Source of the DNA: Kalaharituber pfeilii
Lineage: Eukaryota; Ascomycota; Pezizomycetes; Pezizales; Pezizaceae
Length of the DNA: 64,000 bases
Assembly (NCBI GenBank): GCA_015179045.1
Contig: WHUZ01000021.1
Location: 682,001 to 746,000 of the forward strand
Direction: 5' to 3'
The notes beneath the pieces are model-generated. The model ran no database searches. It was not told the DNA's origin and saw nothing but the letters and a program-made list of their open reading frames with translations. A program made the position numbers and the translations under genes. This document shows, piece by piece, positions 43,007 through 54,475 of the stretch (the stretch's first letter is position 1; each line of letters opens with the position of its first letter).

Positions 43007-43058
43007 CATCGCCATAGCTCATAGGGTGGCATGCGATTAATGATATTAAAAAAAAAAA
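43007..43058 (+). mobile_element. Ultrashort family-B LINE tail
   Basis: catcgccatagctcataggg then tggcatgcgattaatgata and poly(A). ATCGC/GCGAT arms intact. No TSD seen. Confidence 0.72.
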
Positions 43059-43334
43059 GCGGAACCGTGTAGTTGGTTGCTTACAAGTAGCAGCATGCGC
43101 TGACCTGCGATACTCCATGCATTGGAATCAACTGAAGAGACAGGATCGGGGCCCTGAGTTGTTATGAAAGTTTTGGATTCGGGACGTATGGTGTCTGGCA
43201 AAGTGAAATGTCAAAACACGAAGGATTTTGCACTGGAGCGGGGAGGGGTTCGGTGGGGGTTCGTTTTACAGCACAGATTATAGGAAAGACGTGTGGCACA
43301 TCGCTCATTTAGGTTTGGCTCTGAGCGGGACACA

Positions 43335-43533
43335 TTTTTTTTTTTTTTTTTTTTTTATTTCATTAATCGCATGCCGCCCTATGGGCTATGGCGATGTTTA
43401 ATTACATGTGAGGAATATGGAAAATAAAGAGAAATAAGACAGTAAATAAGAAAACCCTCCCTTTCCCCGACTGACTTCCGATTCCCCTACTCCTCCGTCG
43501 CCCATTCCAAAATTTCCGCCAGATTCGTGTCTA
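43335..43533 (-). mobile_element. 5'-truncated family-B LINE
   Basis: 199 bp with perfect TSD gagcgggacaca (12 bp) at 43323-43334 and 43534-43545. Minus strand: the last ORF2 codons (AEILEWATEE, stop), a 3' UTR, the hairpin tail and poly(A). The C-terminus parallels VEVLDWAAS of the 20205 copy. Confidence 0.88.
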
Positions 43534-43545
43534 GAGCGGGACACA

Positions 43546-44720
43546 GTAGACGAGAGCACAAGAGTAAAAGCGGGTGCAAAACATCTGCAAAACCCTGATC
43601 CTGTGCATAGATCTGCGTCACCAGAAATCGGAAACAAGAACAAAAGCTTATTTCGACCCTGAAGCAAATGTGGTAATTTAGGGCTGCCTTACTTGCACGC
43701 AAGAAGTCGATTGACTAACGACGGTAGGGATAGAAGAAGCGGAATGTGAAGTACCTACTTGTACGTCATCAAAAACCACCCGATCAGAAGAGCTCATATA
43801 GGTTGAAGACGGGTTTTCCCAGTCCTAACGTCTGTTTTGATCGTATTCTGTCGTCAACTACTTTGTCAACATTGCCGTGGACATCATACCTGACCAGTCG
43901 CTAGCAATCAAAATTCTGCACAACAGGGTTTTAGTATCGCAGAATTTAAAGGATTACTGAAGAAAGAGTGTCTCTCTGTTTACGATATTCCTGGACTGGT
44001 CGTAACGAAGAATCCTTGTTGTCATTGCCAAGAGGTGGTCAGATCAGCACGCAACCTATTTTAGGATTCGAATGTTTATATAATTCTTCTGCAGTAATAA
44101 GTTTCTTGACCTCAAAGTAACGTGCAGTAGATTTTCTAAATGAGAGAATTTGGGTAATACAAATTTCTCCGAGCGCTTTTGCGACGGGTTTCGTCGGGTA
44201 CTTCAAACTGTTGAAGGAACTTCGTCTTAGTGAAAGATTACCTGCTATCAGCTAGCTGGTGCTGGCTCTTGCTTCACTTGGCGATGAGTAAACAAGGGAA
44301 TAAAGAGTCTTGGTGAGACGTTTCGTTCCAACATTGGAGCTAGCTATAGCTGCATTGGATTCGAAAGCGTGCAAGGAAAAACTACCGCCGAATTCAGTCG
44401 TCGCTCAGAATGGCAATCATCTCCTCAGTAGTGCTCACTGTAAGGTGTTTGGGTGTCCATATGATTGTTGAAGGATGCCGTTACACTAAGTTAGGGTGGT
44501 ATGCTGATTTCACCATGATTGAACAGTGCGTGAAGAGCGAAATATAAATGTCTGCAAAGTTCCTACGTGTAGTGGGCTTTGATTTTCTCATCAACATCGC
44601 TACCATTCAGTACGATTCAATCAAGGCCGGTCCTTACTTATACGCATTCATTCATTCTTAAGTTACTAGCGCACGTTGCCGTGCAACTGCGTTCCCTCAC
44701 GAAATCAGTCACACACCAAC
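43546..44720. other. Intergenic, upstream of the lyase gene
   Basis: Unique sequence. Likely contains the promoter of the gene at 44721. No other feature recognised. Confidence 0.5.
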
Positions 44721-45658
44721 ATGAGATTCAGTTCCACACTCTTTAGCCTGGTGCTGGTGAACCTCCTCATCATAAGTACGCATGCTCGTCTCCTAGTGGA
44801 CTATAGGGGTGGTGAACCTGCCACGAAAATTGGTAATGTGGAACTTGAGGGCCAGGACCTGGGATGCAAGATTAAAGCTGGACGTGCTGGCAATGCCGCG
44901 TTTATCAGGCCAGAGATGGACGAAACGACGGGAAGGCAATCATTGCATTTTAAAAGGGATCCGCATTTTCGACGAGCGGAAGTCAAGGCACTTGGGGGGG
45001 ACTCAAAGGGTGCAGCCGGATAAGACGTACTTTATTGGCTTTGAGTTTAGGCTAGGGGCGAAGAGGGAAAGCCTGGTAATTTTCCAATGGTGAGTTGGCC
45101 CCATATGTTCGGCCATGATGCGATTGGGTGGAGAGGAAGGTTCATCGACGGATATCTTTGTGTACAGGAAAAAATGGGATAAGAATGCAGCACCAAAACA
45201 AAACATCCCACTTTACGTTTTTTTTCAATAAGGCCGGCGACCTCACTATCGAATATACAATCCCTGGCTCTAACGGTTCGAACCGTGACGTCGTCTGGAC
45301 TGGTCCCCTTGATATAAGTAAACCCTCTAACAAACTCGCTTCCGTCATCAATACGTCCCGGAATGGAAAAGGTTGGCTTGAGTTCTACGTCAACGGTCAG
45401 AAGCAGACCTTTAACAAGAAGTGGGGCGGCGAGCAACGCCTGAAAAACGTGCACCTCTTTACCGGACCAACAAGCCCCAAAATTGGGATCTATCGTGCTG
45501 AGGCGTCCGGTGGAGGGGTTAAGTTTTGCCCGAGCAATGGAATCTACTTGGGAGGGCAGGCACGGAAGGGGTCGGATAGGGTTTATAATTCGTGGGTTTA
45601 TAGGTATCAGATCTCCGATAGCTCTCTGGATGAAATCAAGCAGTCGTCCAGGATTTGA
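44721..45658 (+). CDS. Secreted polysaccharide-lyase-like protein, two exons, two apparent frameshifts
   Basis: ATG 44721 starts a signal peptide (FSSTLFSLVLVNLLIIS, cleavage near STHA-RLL). A 78-bp intron (45090-45167, GTGAGT..GTACAG) splits the Trp in VIFQW. Two one-base excesses break the frame: a G7 run near 44994-45000 and a T8 run near 45220-45227. With both corrected the protein is about 285 aa. The motifs are a concanavalin-like jelly-roll pattern: YFIGFEFRLG, VIFQWKKWD, IPLYVFFNKAGDLTIEY, GWLEFYVNGQ, KIGIYRAE. This is the layout of extracellular polysaccharide lyases (heparinase-I or PL20-like). Substrate cannot be told. Both shifts are in homopolymers, so either assembly error or recent loss. 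Confidence 0.7.
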
Positions 45659-46311
45659 GGATCCAGTGGCGTAAACACGAGAATTCGGAGAATACAGAGT
45701 CGAATGAAGAGAAAGGCTGAGCGGGAGCCACAGCCGGAGGCAGCAATATTAGAAAGATGAAGGGCCGGTTTATGAGGTCATGCAAAGATGGATACCGATA
45801 TTGATTAATGCACAATGAAGGGCATTAATTGGTGATCGTCCTCAAAAGGGAGGGGATACGTTATGCGCTGAATTTGTCTTATAAATAGCATTCACTTCGA
45901 TTTCCTTTATTACAAATATGCTTTCACTTTTAGTTGAGATGCTGCAAAATATTTCAAGAAAGACCTAGCGAGTACTTGTCAGGTATTCTTTAAATCTGAA
46001 GCAAGGAATGGCGCGTTAGCTGGCTGTTTTGTAATACGTACTAAATCCCTCATAATGCTTGCTTGAAGAATCTCAACTGCTGACCTTGGACTAGCTCTTG
46101 AAATTCACAAAAAGAGTCTGAATTTACCTCAACTGCGATGGCGCATTCAGTAGGATATAACAAGCTAGTTAACACAGTACGCAGGCACGTCGGCAGGCAT
46201 GTTCACTGGCCATGCACAAGAAAAATCAGACACAAGGAAGTCAAAGCGCTGAGGGTAAATACTAACACATGAAGTCATTAATTTGCAGGGTTAAGGCGAA
46301 AAGTTATTTTT
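45659..46311. other. Intergenic, 3' of the lyase gene
   Basis: Unique AT-moderate sequence with no assignable feature. Confidence 0.5.
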
Positions 46312-47110
46312 TTATTTATTTTTTTTTTATCATTACTCGTTGTAAGATAGACAGATAGTATCAACTGCTGCCTTGCGATGGACCGGAGCGGTGAGAACTG
46401 GCGGAACGAACGTACGACCAAGTGCGAGTGCGAGTGCGAAAAGAAGAGAAGAGAAGGTTGTTGATTGTATGTGCTAGAGTACAGGAAATCTATATATATG
46501 ACGAGCCAGAGCTAGAGCATTTTTTTCTCCGTGCTCACGCGCTTGCGTGTATTAACTGGCGATGTAAGATAGACAGATAGCATCAACTACTGCCTTGCGA
46601 TGGACCGGAGCGGTGAGAACTGGCGGAACGAACGTACGACTAAATGCGAGTGCGAGTGCGAAAAGAAGAGAAGAGAAGAAGGTTGTTTATTGTGTGTGCT
46701 AGAGTACAGGAAATCTATATATACGATATTAAGAAAAGTAACCCAAAAAAATACTTACGTAAAGATTTTCACTAGTGTCACGATAGCACTACTATGATAT
46801 AATATTGAACGAAAAATGAGAAGCCGACTTCAATTTGAAGTAACCCAAAAAAATACTTATGCTAGAGTACAGGAAATCTATATACGAATTATCAAATCGG
46901 ATGAACTCCAGGCTTCACTTTCTTATCCAGTCGGAAAACTTCCAGTGTCACGCCAAGAAGAGGAAAAATTTTATACTTATTAGATATCGCCTCACGTGCT
47001 GCCCTTATCTCCACGTGCCTTCCATGCCAAGCTTTACCTCTTACCTATTCCGTCGTCGTCACCACATCGTGTGCCGCCCTAGGGGCTATGACGAGGTTTA
47101 GTTACATAAA
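46312..47110 (-). mobile_element. Family-B LINE tail split by an LTR-like insertion
   Basis: T-rich 46307-46330 plus atcattactcg (to about 46339) is the start of a family-B tail on the minus strand. The rest, gtgccgccctaggggctatg then acgaggtttagttacataaa, resumes at 47071. The intervening 46341-47066 is a separate insertion. Confidence 0.75.
46341..47066 (+). mobile_element. LTR-like insertion of 2-3 repeat units, 4-bp TSD
   Basis: 726 bp beginning TGTAAGATAGACAG and ending GTCACCACA, with tcgt at both sides (46337-46340, 47067-47070). It contains full or partial copies of the 23404-23651 unit at 46341-46500, 46564-46727 and 46859-47066 (the last joined from two pieces). The TG..CA ends and short TSD suggest solo LTRs rearranged by recombination. 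No coding region. Confidence 0.65.
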
Positions 47111-48109
47111 GGAAAATTGTTAATGGAAAGTACATGACGGTGGTCTGATCTTGTAAAGGAGATGAAAGGAAAAATATATACGAGACACGAAAAGTTAGGA
47201 AAACTAAAATAAGAAGCAAACATGCACCCCACGTGAAAACATCCTTATATTCGTCTTGTTCTTCAAGTTTTCCAAGTGGTTCTACAGCATGTAAATCGCG
47301 AACGGCGAACCACTTTTGGCTTAGAAAAAAGCTGTACGTGCTAATATGTTTCGGTGCGTTGGAGAAAACACGGTAAACACCTCTATGACTTGAGCCTTGC
47401 CATGACTGCGCAACACTTCCAAGAGCCAGGTACAGTGAGTATCGTTATGAGCGAGTCAGGGGGTACGGCCAACCATTGCTCACCAGCCGTCGGTCCTTTG
47501 CTGCGAGGTCACTGGGCCTTTCGCGTCAAAGGGATCCTTGGAGTTGTACTGTGCAGCATCGTGCTGAGTGTAAGTGTGAATGTACAAGTAAGGCCAGAAC
47601 AACTGATGTTTGTATATATTAAATATGGTAGAAGGTGATCTGTCAGAACATAAAGGCAAGCTATATAGAGAATAGGCAAAGGTACAGGAGAGCTGCAGAC
47701 AGAAATAAAGAACCGAACATTGAATAGAAGAACTGGACGTTTAGGAAAGAGCTGGATGTTGAGAATGAAGAGCTGTACAGATTCACCGCCTCTTATAACG
47801 CTGGCTGACCAAATACCCATTTCTAATCACACTTCCTTCCAGCCTTGCCCTCATTCCCAGTATTCACTTACTGTACAACCCTTGTGACCTGCGACTTCCT
47901 TGAGCCCAGCGCCAGCGTGGTTATAAATGCCAAGCCTTCCAACAAAAATGCGACAAGCCATAATCCCTTTGCAACCACAATTTTTGATGAAGAAAAAGTG
48001 CTAGATAGCAAGAATTACACTGTGTGCAATAGCTACACAAAGTGCATTCACAAATGCTGTTGTGGTTGTTGAGAAATTGAGTGCGAAAGTTGCGCAGTTT
48101 TGGTGGTAA
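47111..48109. other. No gene recognised, 47111-48109
   Basis: 3' part of the LINE tail, then unique sequence. A plus-strand open frame at 47845-48072 ends in a Cys-rich stretch (CIHKCCCGC) but shows no start context or signal peptide. Not called. Confidence 0.4.
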
Positions 48110-49335
48110 ATGTGTCCGGGAAAGTGGGGTGTCCGGGAAAGTGGTGAACTACAGTACTTCCCCGTTCTCCTGGTGTTCCACCCACTTCTTCTCATCCACG
48201 TCTTCCCATCTTCCCCATCCTACTGGGTATTCCACCTCCTCACACCTGAATGCCAGGTGGTCCGCCGTTTGCCTTTCTCCACACCCGTACACGCTTCCCT
48301 CCACCGCCTTCCCTACTTTTATATCCCACTCCTTCCCCATCCCCTTCCCCGTCCTCAGTCTAGTGAACACAGTTGCTGCCCCTCTGCTCCACCTCATTCC
48401 CGAGCTCCCCCCGATATCCGACTTCTCTTCTCTCCACTGCGCGCAGTTTCTTCCACTTCTGCCGCACCCCCCTTCCGTTACCACCGTCCTTCCTATTTTC
48501 GCCGTCACTTTCTTCGCTTCGACATCCGCCGCCTCGTTGCCGGCGATGCCTATGTGGGCTTTCACCCACATCAGCTTGACGTCCCCCCCTTTCTCTTTCT
48601 CTCTGCGACTGCGTCTACTACCTTCTTCAGGTCCCCGGTTCGTGCTTTCCCTTGTCTCCCTGCCTTTCTCACCGCCGCGATTGCTGCCTGTGAATCAGTC
48701 AGGATGACTAAGTTTGTCGGTGCCGTTACTGCTCTCTCTACCCCCATTCTCATCCCCCTCACTTCTCCATCCCACATTGCCGCTCCCGTCCCCATTTCTT
48801 CCCCTCCCCCGCCGTCCCACTTCCAATAACCCCCCCATCTCTTCCCTTCTCATTCATACTGCCGTCCATATACACCGCCCCCGCCCCCTGTGTCGCCCAA
48901 AAGATTGACGCTTCCCACTCATCTCTCCCTCCCCCTTTACGTCCTTCTCTTTGCACCTCTTCTATCTCCACTTTCTTGCACTCCCCTGCCCATGATACTT
49001 CATCCACGCCCTCCGGCATGACAAAGCTGACTTTGCTCTGCATCCTCCCCACGACCGACTCAAATCCGTCCCCCTTCTGCGTCGCCCAGCTCACGTCCCA
49101 ATCCTTCCAGTCCCTCCCTCTCTCCTCCTATTCCCCTTCTCCCCGGAAATCTGCGGTCCACATGTTGCCGCATCCGCTTGGGTCCCCCATGCTTCTGGCC
49201 ACGAACCTCGCCTGTGCGGCGTCTAAGGTCGTCTCTGCAGACTCCACTCCGGCGACCCAGTTTACTTTCTGTTTCGCTGCCCCGTGGACTGCCCCCGTGG
49301 CTTTTTCAGTACTTGGTACTTAATCTTTTCCATTT
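48110..49335 (-). pseudogene. Family-A LINE ORF2 3' half, frameshifted
   Basis: Minus-strand RNase H region in three frames. Upstream part 49335-48795: LDAAQARFVARSM, DWDVSWATQKGDGFES, AVYMDGSMN. Middle 48795-48571: MWDGEVRGMRMGVE, VILTDSQAAIAAV. Downstream 48571-48149: MWVKAHIGIAGNEAADVEA, and a Cys/His segment (YGCGERQTADHLAFRCEEVE). It also has an in-frame stop near 49125. It aligns with 26026-27144. The ORF2 end and 3' tail are missing, so it is truncated at both ends. Confidence 0.85.
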
Positions 49336-49437
49336 CCTTCCTCCACTCCCTCTGTCCCCGCCATCCTATCTCCTGCTAAATTAGGTAGTGGGTTCTTCTG
49401 TGGTACTACATATGAACGGGCGTACGTGAAGTCTTGA

Positions 49438-49574
49438 TTTTCTATATTTCATTAATCGCATGCCGCCCTGAGGGCTATGGCGATGTTTAGTTACATATGA
49501 AGATAGATGGAAATGAAATAGAATAAAAGGGGGAAGATTGAAAATCTGTCAATAACAAGAAATGTCAATAGGGT
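49438..49574 (-). mobile_element. Short family-B LINE copy
   Basis: 137 bp with perfect TSD gtgaagtcttga (12 bp) at 49426-49437 and 49575-49586. Contains the hairpin tail (ATCGC/GCGAT arms) and about 90 bp of 3' UTR. Only a short T-rich 3' end. Confidence 0.85.
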
Positions 49575-49586
49575 GTGAAGTCTTGA

Positions 49587-50032
49587 AGAGACGAATGTAT
49601 AATCTCTGGTATATCATTTCGAGATATGAAAAGTTTATTATTCAGAATTAGGGCTGCAGAAAAGTAATGAACAAAAAAGGTGCCCAAGCATGAATACCAT
49701 ACCCTTACTATACATTGGATATCAAGAGACATTACAGGTAATAGCACCCCTGCATTACCGGTAGGCTATCGCAATACCACCTTTGTCACAGAGGTAAGTT
49801 CAGCCATAGCTCTTCTCCTCCATTGGCGCACTGTGAACAGTGCGGTCTCCTGATACTTGCCATACTGTGTCCTTTTGTCATCTACTCCGCACCCAGGTTC
49901 TGAAGAGGCCATTAGCCGCAAGAGCTTGCACATTTCGGTGTCAAGGAGGTTTTCAATAACATGGTGCCGGAACCATATTCGAGGGATACGGGTCGTTGCT
50001 TTTTGCGCTTTGAATTGGGCAAAAACCTGATG
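49587..50032. other. Intergenic, 3' of the F-box gene
   Basis: Nothing assignable besides likely 3' UTR of the minus-strand gene. Confidence 0.5.
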
Positions 50033-51301
50033 TTAGCGCGCCACTTCCAGGATTAAATGTCTAAGAATATCAGGGTGAACAGGATGTCTACCTCTGGAGC
50101 GGTCATAGACTGCCTGTAGGTCTTTATGAAATTTGGTTATTGTTACTTGTCGCAGCCACGAAAAACGGTTCTTGCACGCATCTGCGTCGACTGATTCCAT
50201 TGCCGATTCAAAATCAGCGCCGAGCTCTAACAAAAGTTCAAACAACCGCAAGAACCATTGCCAGATTGCATTGGTGGGTTTCATCCAGAGAGCCCGCTTT
50301 CTCAGGAGTTTATGTGCGATTAAGCCTAGGGGAGTAAACTGAAAGGAATCTCGAGCTTCGAGATCCGCCCCATATTCAACGAGCACTCGAATCACGGCTT
50401 CTGGGTACTCAACGGAGCTAACAGCTATATGGAGGGCAGTGTAATAGAGGGGCGTACGATAGTAGCTGTATACATCGACTGGGGGTTTAGGACCTTCACC
50501 CACTTTTCGGTTCGGATTGGACCCCATGGCCAGCAAGAGCCGAAGAGTATCAGGGTTATTGAGTATGGTGGCATAGTGGAGTGGCGTGTGACAATCATGG
50601 TTCTCTAACTCTGTGCTAGCACCATTCTCAATGAGTAGAATAATCAAGGCCTTCCATCCTTTTTCGGTCGCCAGATGAAGAGGAGTCATTCCTTCAAAAT
50701 CCTGGGCGTCTGGGTTCGCGCCTCGCTGTAACAGAAACTTCGCTGTGGACAGTTGCCCATATTCAGATGCACTGTGAAGCGCGGTACGTAGCCTGTAGGT
50801 GCTCACGGCATTTACATCTATTTGGTAGTCGTCCAGCAGGAGTAGCAGTAGAGAATAGTTGCCAAATTGGGCCGCCCTGCAGAGCAGATAAACGCCACTG
50901 AGGCCATCTTCCCCCTTGAGCGCTTTGCGGAAGAGAACCGTCGAGAATACAGCGGTAAGCCGACGGTGTGTCCGAGCAAGACAGTTGAGGGTGTGCAGTT
51001 CTGGCAGAAAGTCGCCAATAAGGAGCAGGATTTCGGTCGGTAAATCAATAAGCCAGGCCTTGGGTTGCGGGACGGCTGACCCTGCGGCGTATTCGGAGTT
51101 GGAGACACCGACACCGGTCGCAAGGCAGGGGCGAGCGGTCGCGCTGACTTCTGGTTGCCCCGAAACTAATTGGTGCGATCTTCCTAATATCCTGCGATTT
51201 GCGCAATGGTCAGGATTGCTGGCAGCCGGCATGTGCGCGGCCCCGCTGTGCTTCTCGCGAGCGAGCGCACGGAGTAAGTTCGATTTCCGGTAGCTCGACA
51301 T
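50033..51301 (-). CDS. F-box and ankyrin-repeat protein
   Basis: 422 aa from the ATG at 51301 (SSYRKSNLLRALAREK); an earlier GTG in frame is not needed. Single exon. The N-terminal 80 residues are low-complexity. The F-box is about 83-118 (LIDLPTEILLLIGDFLPELHTL). Then come six or so ankyrin repeats over about 140-350 (TALHSASEYGQLSTAKFLLQ, TPLHLATEKGWKALIILLIE, TPLHYATILNNPDTLRLLLA, TALHIAVSS..). The C-terminal 70 residues are non-repeat. F-box proteins dock to Skp1 in SCF ubiquitin ligases and ankyrins would hold the substrate; that role is inferred from the domains. Such genes are abundant in ascomycetes. No breaks seen. Confidence 0.88.
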   Translation of the reverse strand: MSSYRKSNLLRALAREKHSGAAHMPAASNPDHCANRRILGRSHQLVSGQPEVSATARPCLATGVGVSNSEYAAGSAVPQPKAWLIDLPTEILLLIGDFLPELHTLNCLARTHRRLTAVFSTVLFRKALKGEDGLSGVYLLCRAAQFGNYSLLLLLLDDYQIDVNAVSTYRLRTALHSASEYGQLSTAKFLLQRGANPDAQDFEGMTPLHLATEKGWKALIILLIENGASTELENHDCHTPLHYATILNNPDTLRLLLAMGSNPNRKVGEGPKPPVDVYSYYRTPLYYTALHIAVSSVEYPEAVIRVLVEYGADLEARDSFQFTPLGLIAHKLLRKRALWMKPTNAIWQWFLRLFELLLELGADFESAMESVDADACKNRFSWLRQVTITKFHKDLQAVYDRSRGRHPVHPDILRHLILEVAR

Positions 51302-51675
51302 AGCACGCGCTTTTCGAGCGCTGCGACAAGTACTCACGGGGTACTGGATTATGACTGTACAACTGTATTTTCCTCGGTTTCTAGTTTTCCTCTTGCGAAC
51401 ACTGATAAGAACAGAAGGACAAGTTAGAATACAGGCGCAGCGGCGGATTGATTTTCATCAACAACACTTGTTGAGGAAGTGAGTAACACTGCCATGTGGC
51501 TGTGCCATGGCCATCTGTCCAAGCGCAGCACAAATGATCGACAGCCAATATGGAGCAAGGTAGGGGAGTGCAGCCAAGAGCATGGAGGCTCAGGGATTCA
51601 GCTTATCCCTCTCTCATCTTTTCAGAGGCAGATATGGATCTGTCGAAGAATAACCATGAAGGGAGGGGGGGGATG
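51302..51675. other. Intergenic, 5' of the F-box gene
   Basis: Promoter-side sequence of the divergent gene; nothing else assignable. Confidence 0.45.
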
Positions 51676-51995
51676 ACGTCCCGTAACGAGAAATTTTTGT
51701 TCCGGGCTGCGAAGGTGTGGAGGAAGAAGGGGAGAGAGGAAAGAGAGGAGAGAGGGGGAGAGATATGGGAAGGAGAAGGTCATGGAGTGGAATAGGGGAG
51801 TATCGCGCTTCCCGATGGAAGAACCGTCTGGAAGGCTCTGGAATCAGGTTCTAGAAAGGGAGAGGGGGGGATGGAATGGGGATGTGTATGTAGAATTTTC
51901 TTTGTTGAGCCTGTCTCCAGGCTTTGAGGGGACCCTGCCATGGCTTTGTGCTACAAGCGGAGTTATGTAATTTTTTTTTTGTTTAAAAAAAAAGA
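51676..51995 (+). mobile_element. Family-A LINE 3' fragment, internally deleted
   Basis: Plus strand: an ORF2 segment like FLFRAAKVWRKKGREER and VEWNRG (compare RVKAWRKERREVEGF and VMEWNR at 26026-27000) passes into the 3' UTR. The family-A tail follows (ggaccctgccatggctttgt, gctacaagcggagttatgt) with a T/A-rich end. The last ORF2 exon-equivalent after the WNR motif is deleted. No TSD identified. Confidence 0.75.
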
Positions 51996-52465
51996 AGAAT
52001 ATCTCCGAGATTCTAAACATGGGACTAATGATTATGTAGAAAATAATTCTATATAGTCTACCATATTAAAGATTGTTCTCGTACCCAGACTCTATTGGCA
52101 CGCTAAAATAATTCGCGAAAGGAATAGAGTCTGGTGCCAAACTTCTCCGAGGTCTAGCTTACTTTTGCTCCGGTCCCGGAGCTGGTTAGCGCATGACACT
52201 AAAATAGCGCTGCATGGCGCTATTTTAGTGCAATGCTATGCAAATGATAGTCAGAATATTGAGAGATCTACTGTATCTAGACAGTATTTCTAGAAATACT
52301 TTCATATTTGCTAACATGTTTGCAACTTTAGCTAGATTTCTCAGTATAGTTTATATATTGTACCTTAATAGTACAGCCATTTTCATCTCCGATACCTATT
52401 GCTCTTCTCCGGAGCTTCATTTACCTGCTTTCTGCATTTGAAGTAGCCTTTATAGTATATATATA

Positions 52466-53790
52466 AGTTTCTGTTCCAAAAGAGCACATGTCCGGAGATG
52501 AATTATGTGAGTTGTTACTTATTAGAGTAGGTCTAAAAGATTCCTAATTCCATCTCCGGTAATCTTAGTCCTTCTTATGGCTTACTCGGAGCAGTTGTTA
52601 TGAGTTCACCGTAACCGTAGGGTAGACAGAGTAGCCTTTATATAATATAAGTTTCTGCTCCGAAAGAGCACAACTGTAATGGATGGTGGTAAATGCAGAG
52701 AGTTACCATCCGCCAGGCGAAAAAGACACTTGACCAGCGATACTCGCTAGTCCTCTGCGTAGCTCATATAGCATTCATTTTGCAACTGCGACGCCGGCGC
52801 CCGGCTGTCGCATATCGCCTATGTCGCATATGCATATACTGTATGTGTGCGCGCATCTACTGACCGCCCGCCCTACGGTTGCAGTGAATCCGTAATAACA
52901 ACATGTCCGAAGATGAATATGTGAGTTGGTACTTATTAGAGTAGATACTGTAGATCTAAAAGATTCCTAATTCCATCTCCGGTAACCTTAGTCCTTCTTG
53001 TGGCTTACTCGGAGCAGTTGTTATGGGTTCACCGTAGTAACCGTAGGGTAGACAGAGTAAGTACTTATACAAGTGTCTGCACACAACATGTCCGGAGATG
53101 AATATGTGAGTTAGTACTTATCAGAGTAGGTCCAAAAGACTCCTAATTCCATCTCCGGTAACCTTAGTCCTTCTTGTGGCTTACTTGGAGCAGTTGTCAT
53201 GAGTTGACTGTAACCGTAGGGTGGATAGCCGGGAGTAGCCTTTATACAAGTTTCTGCTTCGAAAGAGCACAACATGTCCGGAGATGAACTTGTGAGTTGG
53301 TACTTATTAGAATAGATCTAAAAGATTCCTAATTCCATCTCCGGTAACCTTAGACCTTCTTATGGCTTACTCGGAGCAGTTTTTATGAGTTCACCGTAGC
53401 CGTAGGGTAGACAGAGTAGCCTATATACAAGTTTCTGCTCCGAAAGAGCACAACATGTCCGGAGATGAACTTGTGAGTTGGTACTTATTAGAATAGATCT
53501 AAAAGATTCCTAATTCCATCTCCGGTAACCTTAGACCTTCTTATGGCTTACTCGGAGCAGTTGTTATGAGTTCACCGTAACCGTAGGGTAGACAGAGTAG
53601 CCTATATACAAGTTTCTGCTCCGAAAGAGCACAACATGTCCGGAGATGAACTTGTGAGTTGGTACATATTAGAGTAGGTCTAAAAGATTCCTAATTCCAT
53701 CTCCGGTAACCTTAGTCCTTCTTGTGGCTTACTTGGAGCAGTTGTTATAGGTTCACCGTAACCGTAGGGTGGCAGTGGACGGTTGGTAGA
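52466..53790 (+). repeat. Tandem array, about 181-bp unit
   Basis: Six to seven units. Each has agtttctgctccgaaagagc, acatgtccggagatgaa, taattccatctccggtaacc and gagttcaccgtaaccgtagg. Spacing of the last word is 186, 181 and 181 bp between 53201 and 53749. The second unit is interrupted by an inverted copy of dispersed repeat D (about 52735-52895). Confidence 0.85.
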
Positions 53791-54475
53791 TACACACGTG
53801 TATCCGAAATGCGCATATGCAATGCAGGCAATATGTGAGCCGAGTGGTAACAGCATCACAGTTGCATAAATATGCTATAAATTCCGCTGATGATGCCTCA
53901 TTGCTTGCCATAGAGAGAGGCCTGCTATACCTGTTAAATTGTAATGAATTGGTCAGGTCGGGTCAGAGTCGGGATTCAGGGTTTAGGGTCCGCATAGCAG
54001 GCGTCAGGGCGGGTTCACAGCAGGCAGAGGCAGTCGGGCTATATGGTACAGAGAGGTAGATGTATTGAAAGCTTAATACAACTTGGGTAGAATACAAGTT
54101 GTTGCGTGAGGGTTATAGAGAGTGGGGAGGGAGGGCCTCTTTTATAGAGAGTCCTCATGGCCAAATTCCAATCCTTCGGGCAAGCAAACAAACAAGCAAG
54201 AGAAATGCATGGAAGACTAAACAAATAAGAGAAATACATGGAAGACTAAGGAAATAACTAGAACCAGGTGGAATTGTCAGGAATTTTCAGGAACGAGCTC
54301 AGTGATATGTGTGCTGGTTGTCGGAGCTGGGAGGTCTCGGGTAAAGGGTCCACCAGGTCGGGGCATCGGGAAAATCTCCGGAGATGCTTTCACGTTCTCT
54401 GATGTGATTGCAACAGCCTTTAAACCAAATTTCTTAGTATGTTTCACCTATTATGCTATATTAGTATAAATATTT

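Noticed and set aside
47845..48072. Cys-rich C-terminal frame CIHKCCCGC
   Set aside because: No start codon context, no signal peptide, no splice partner found.
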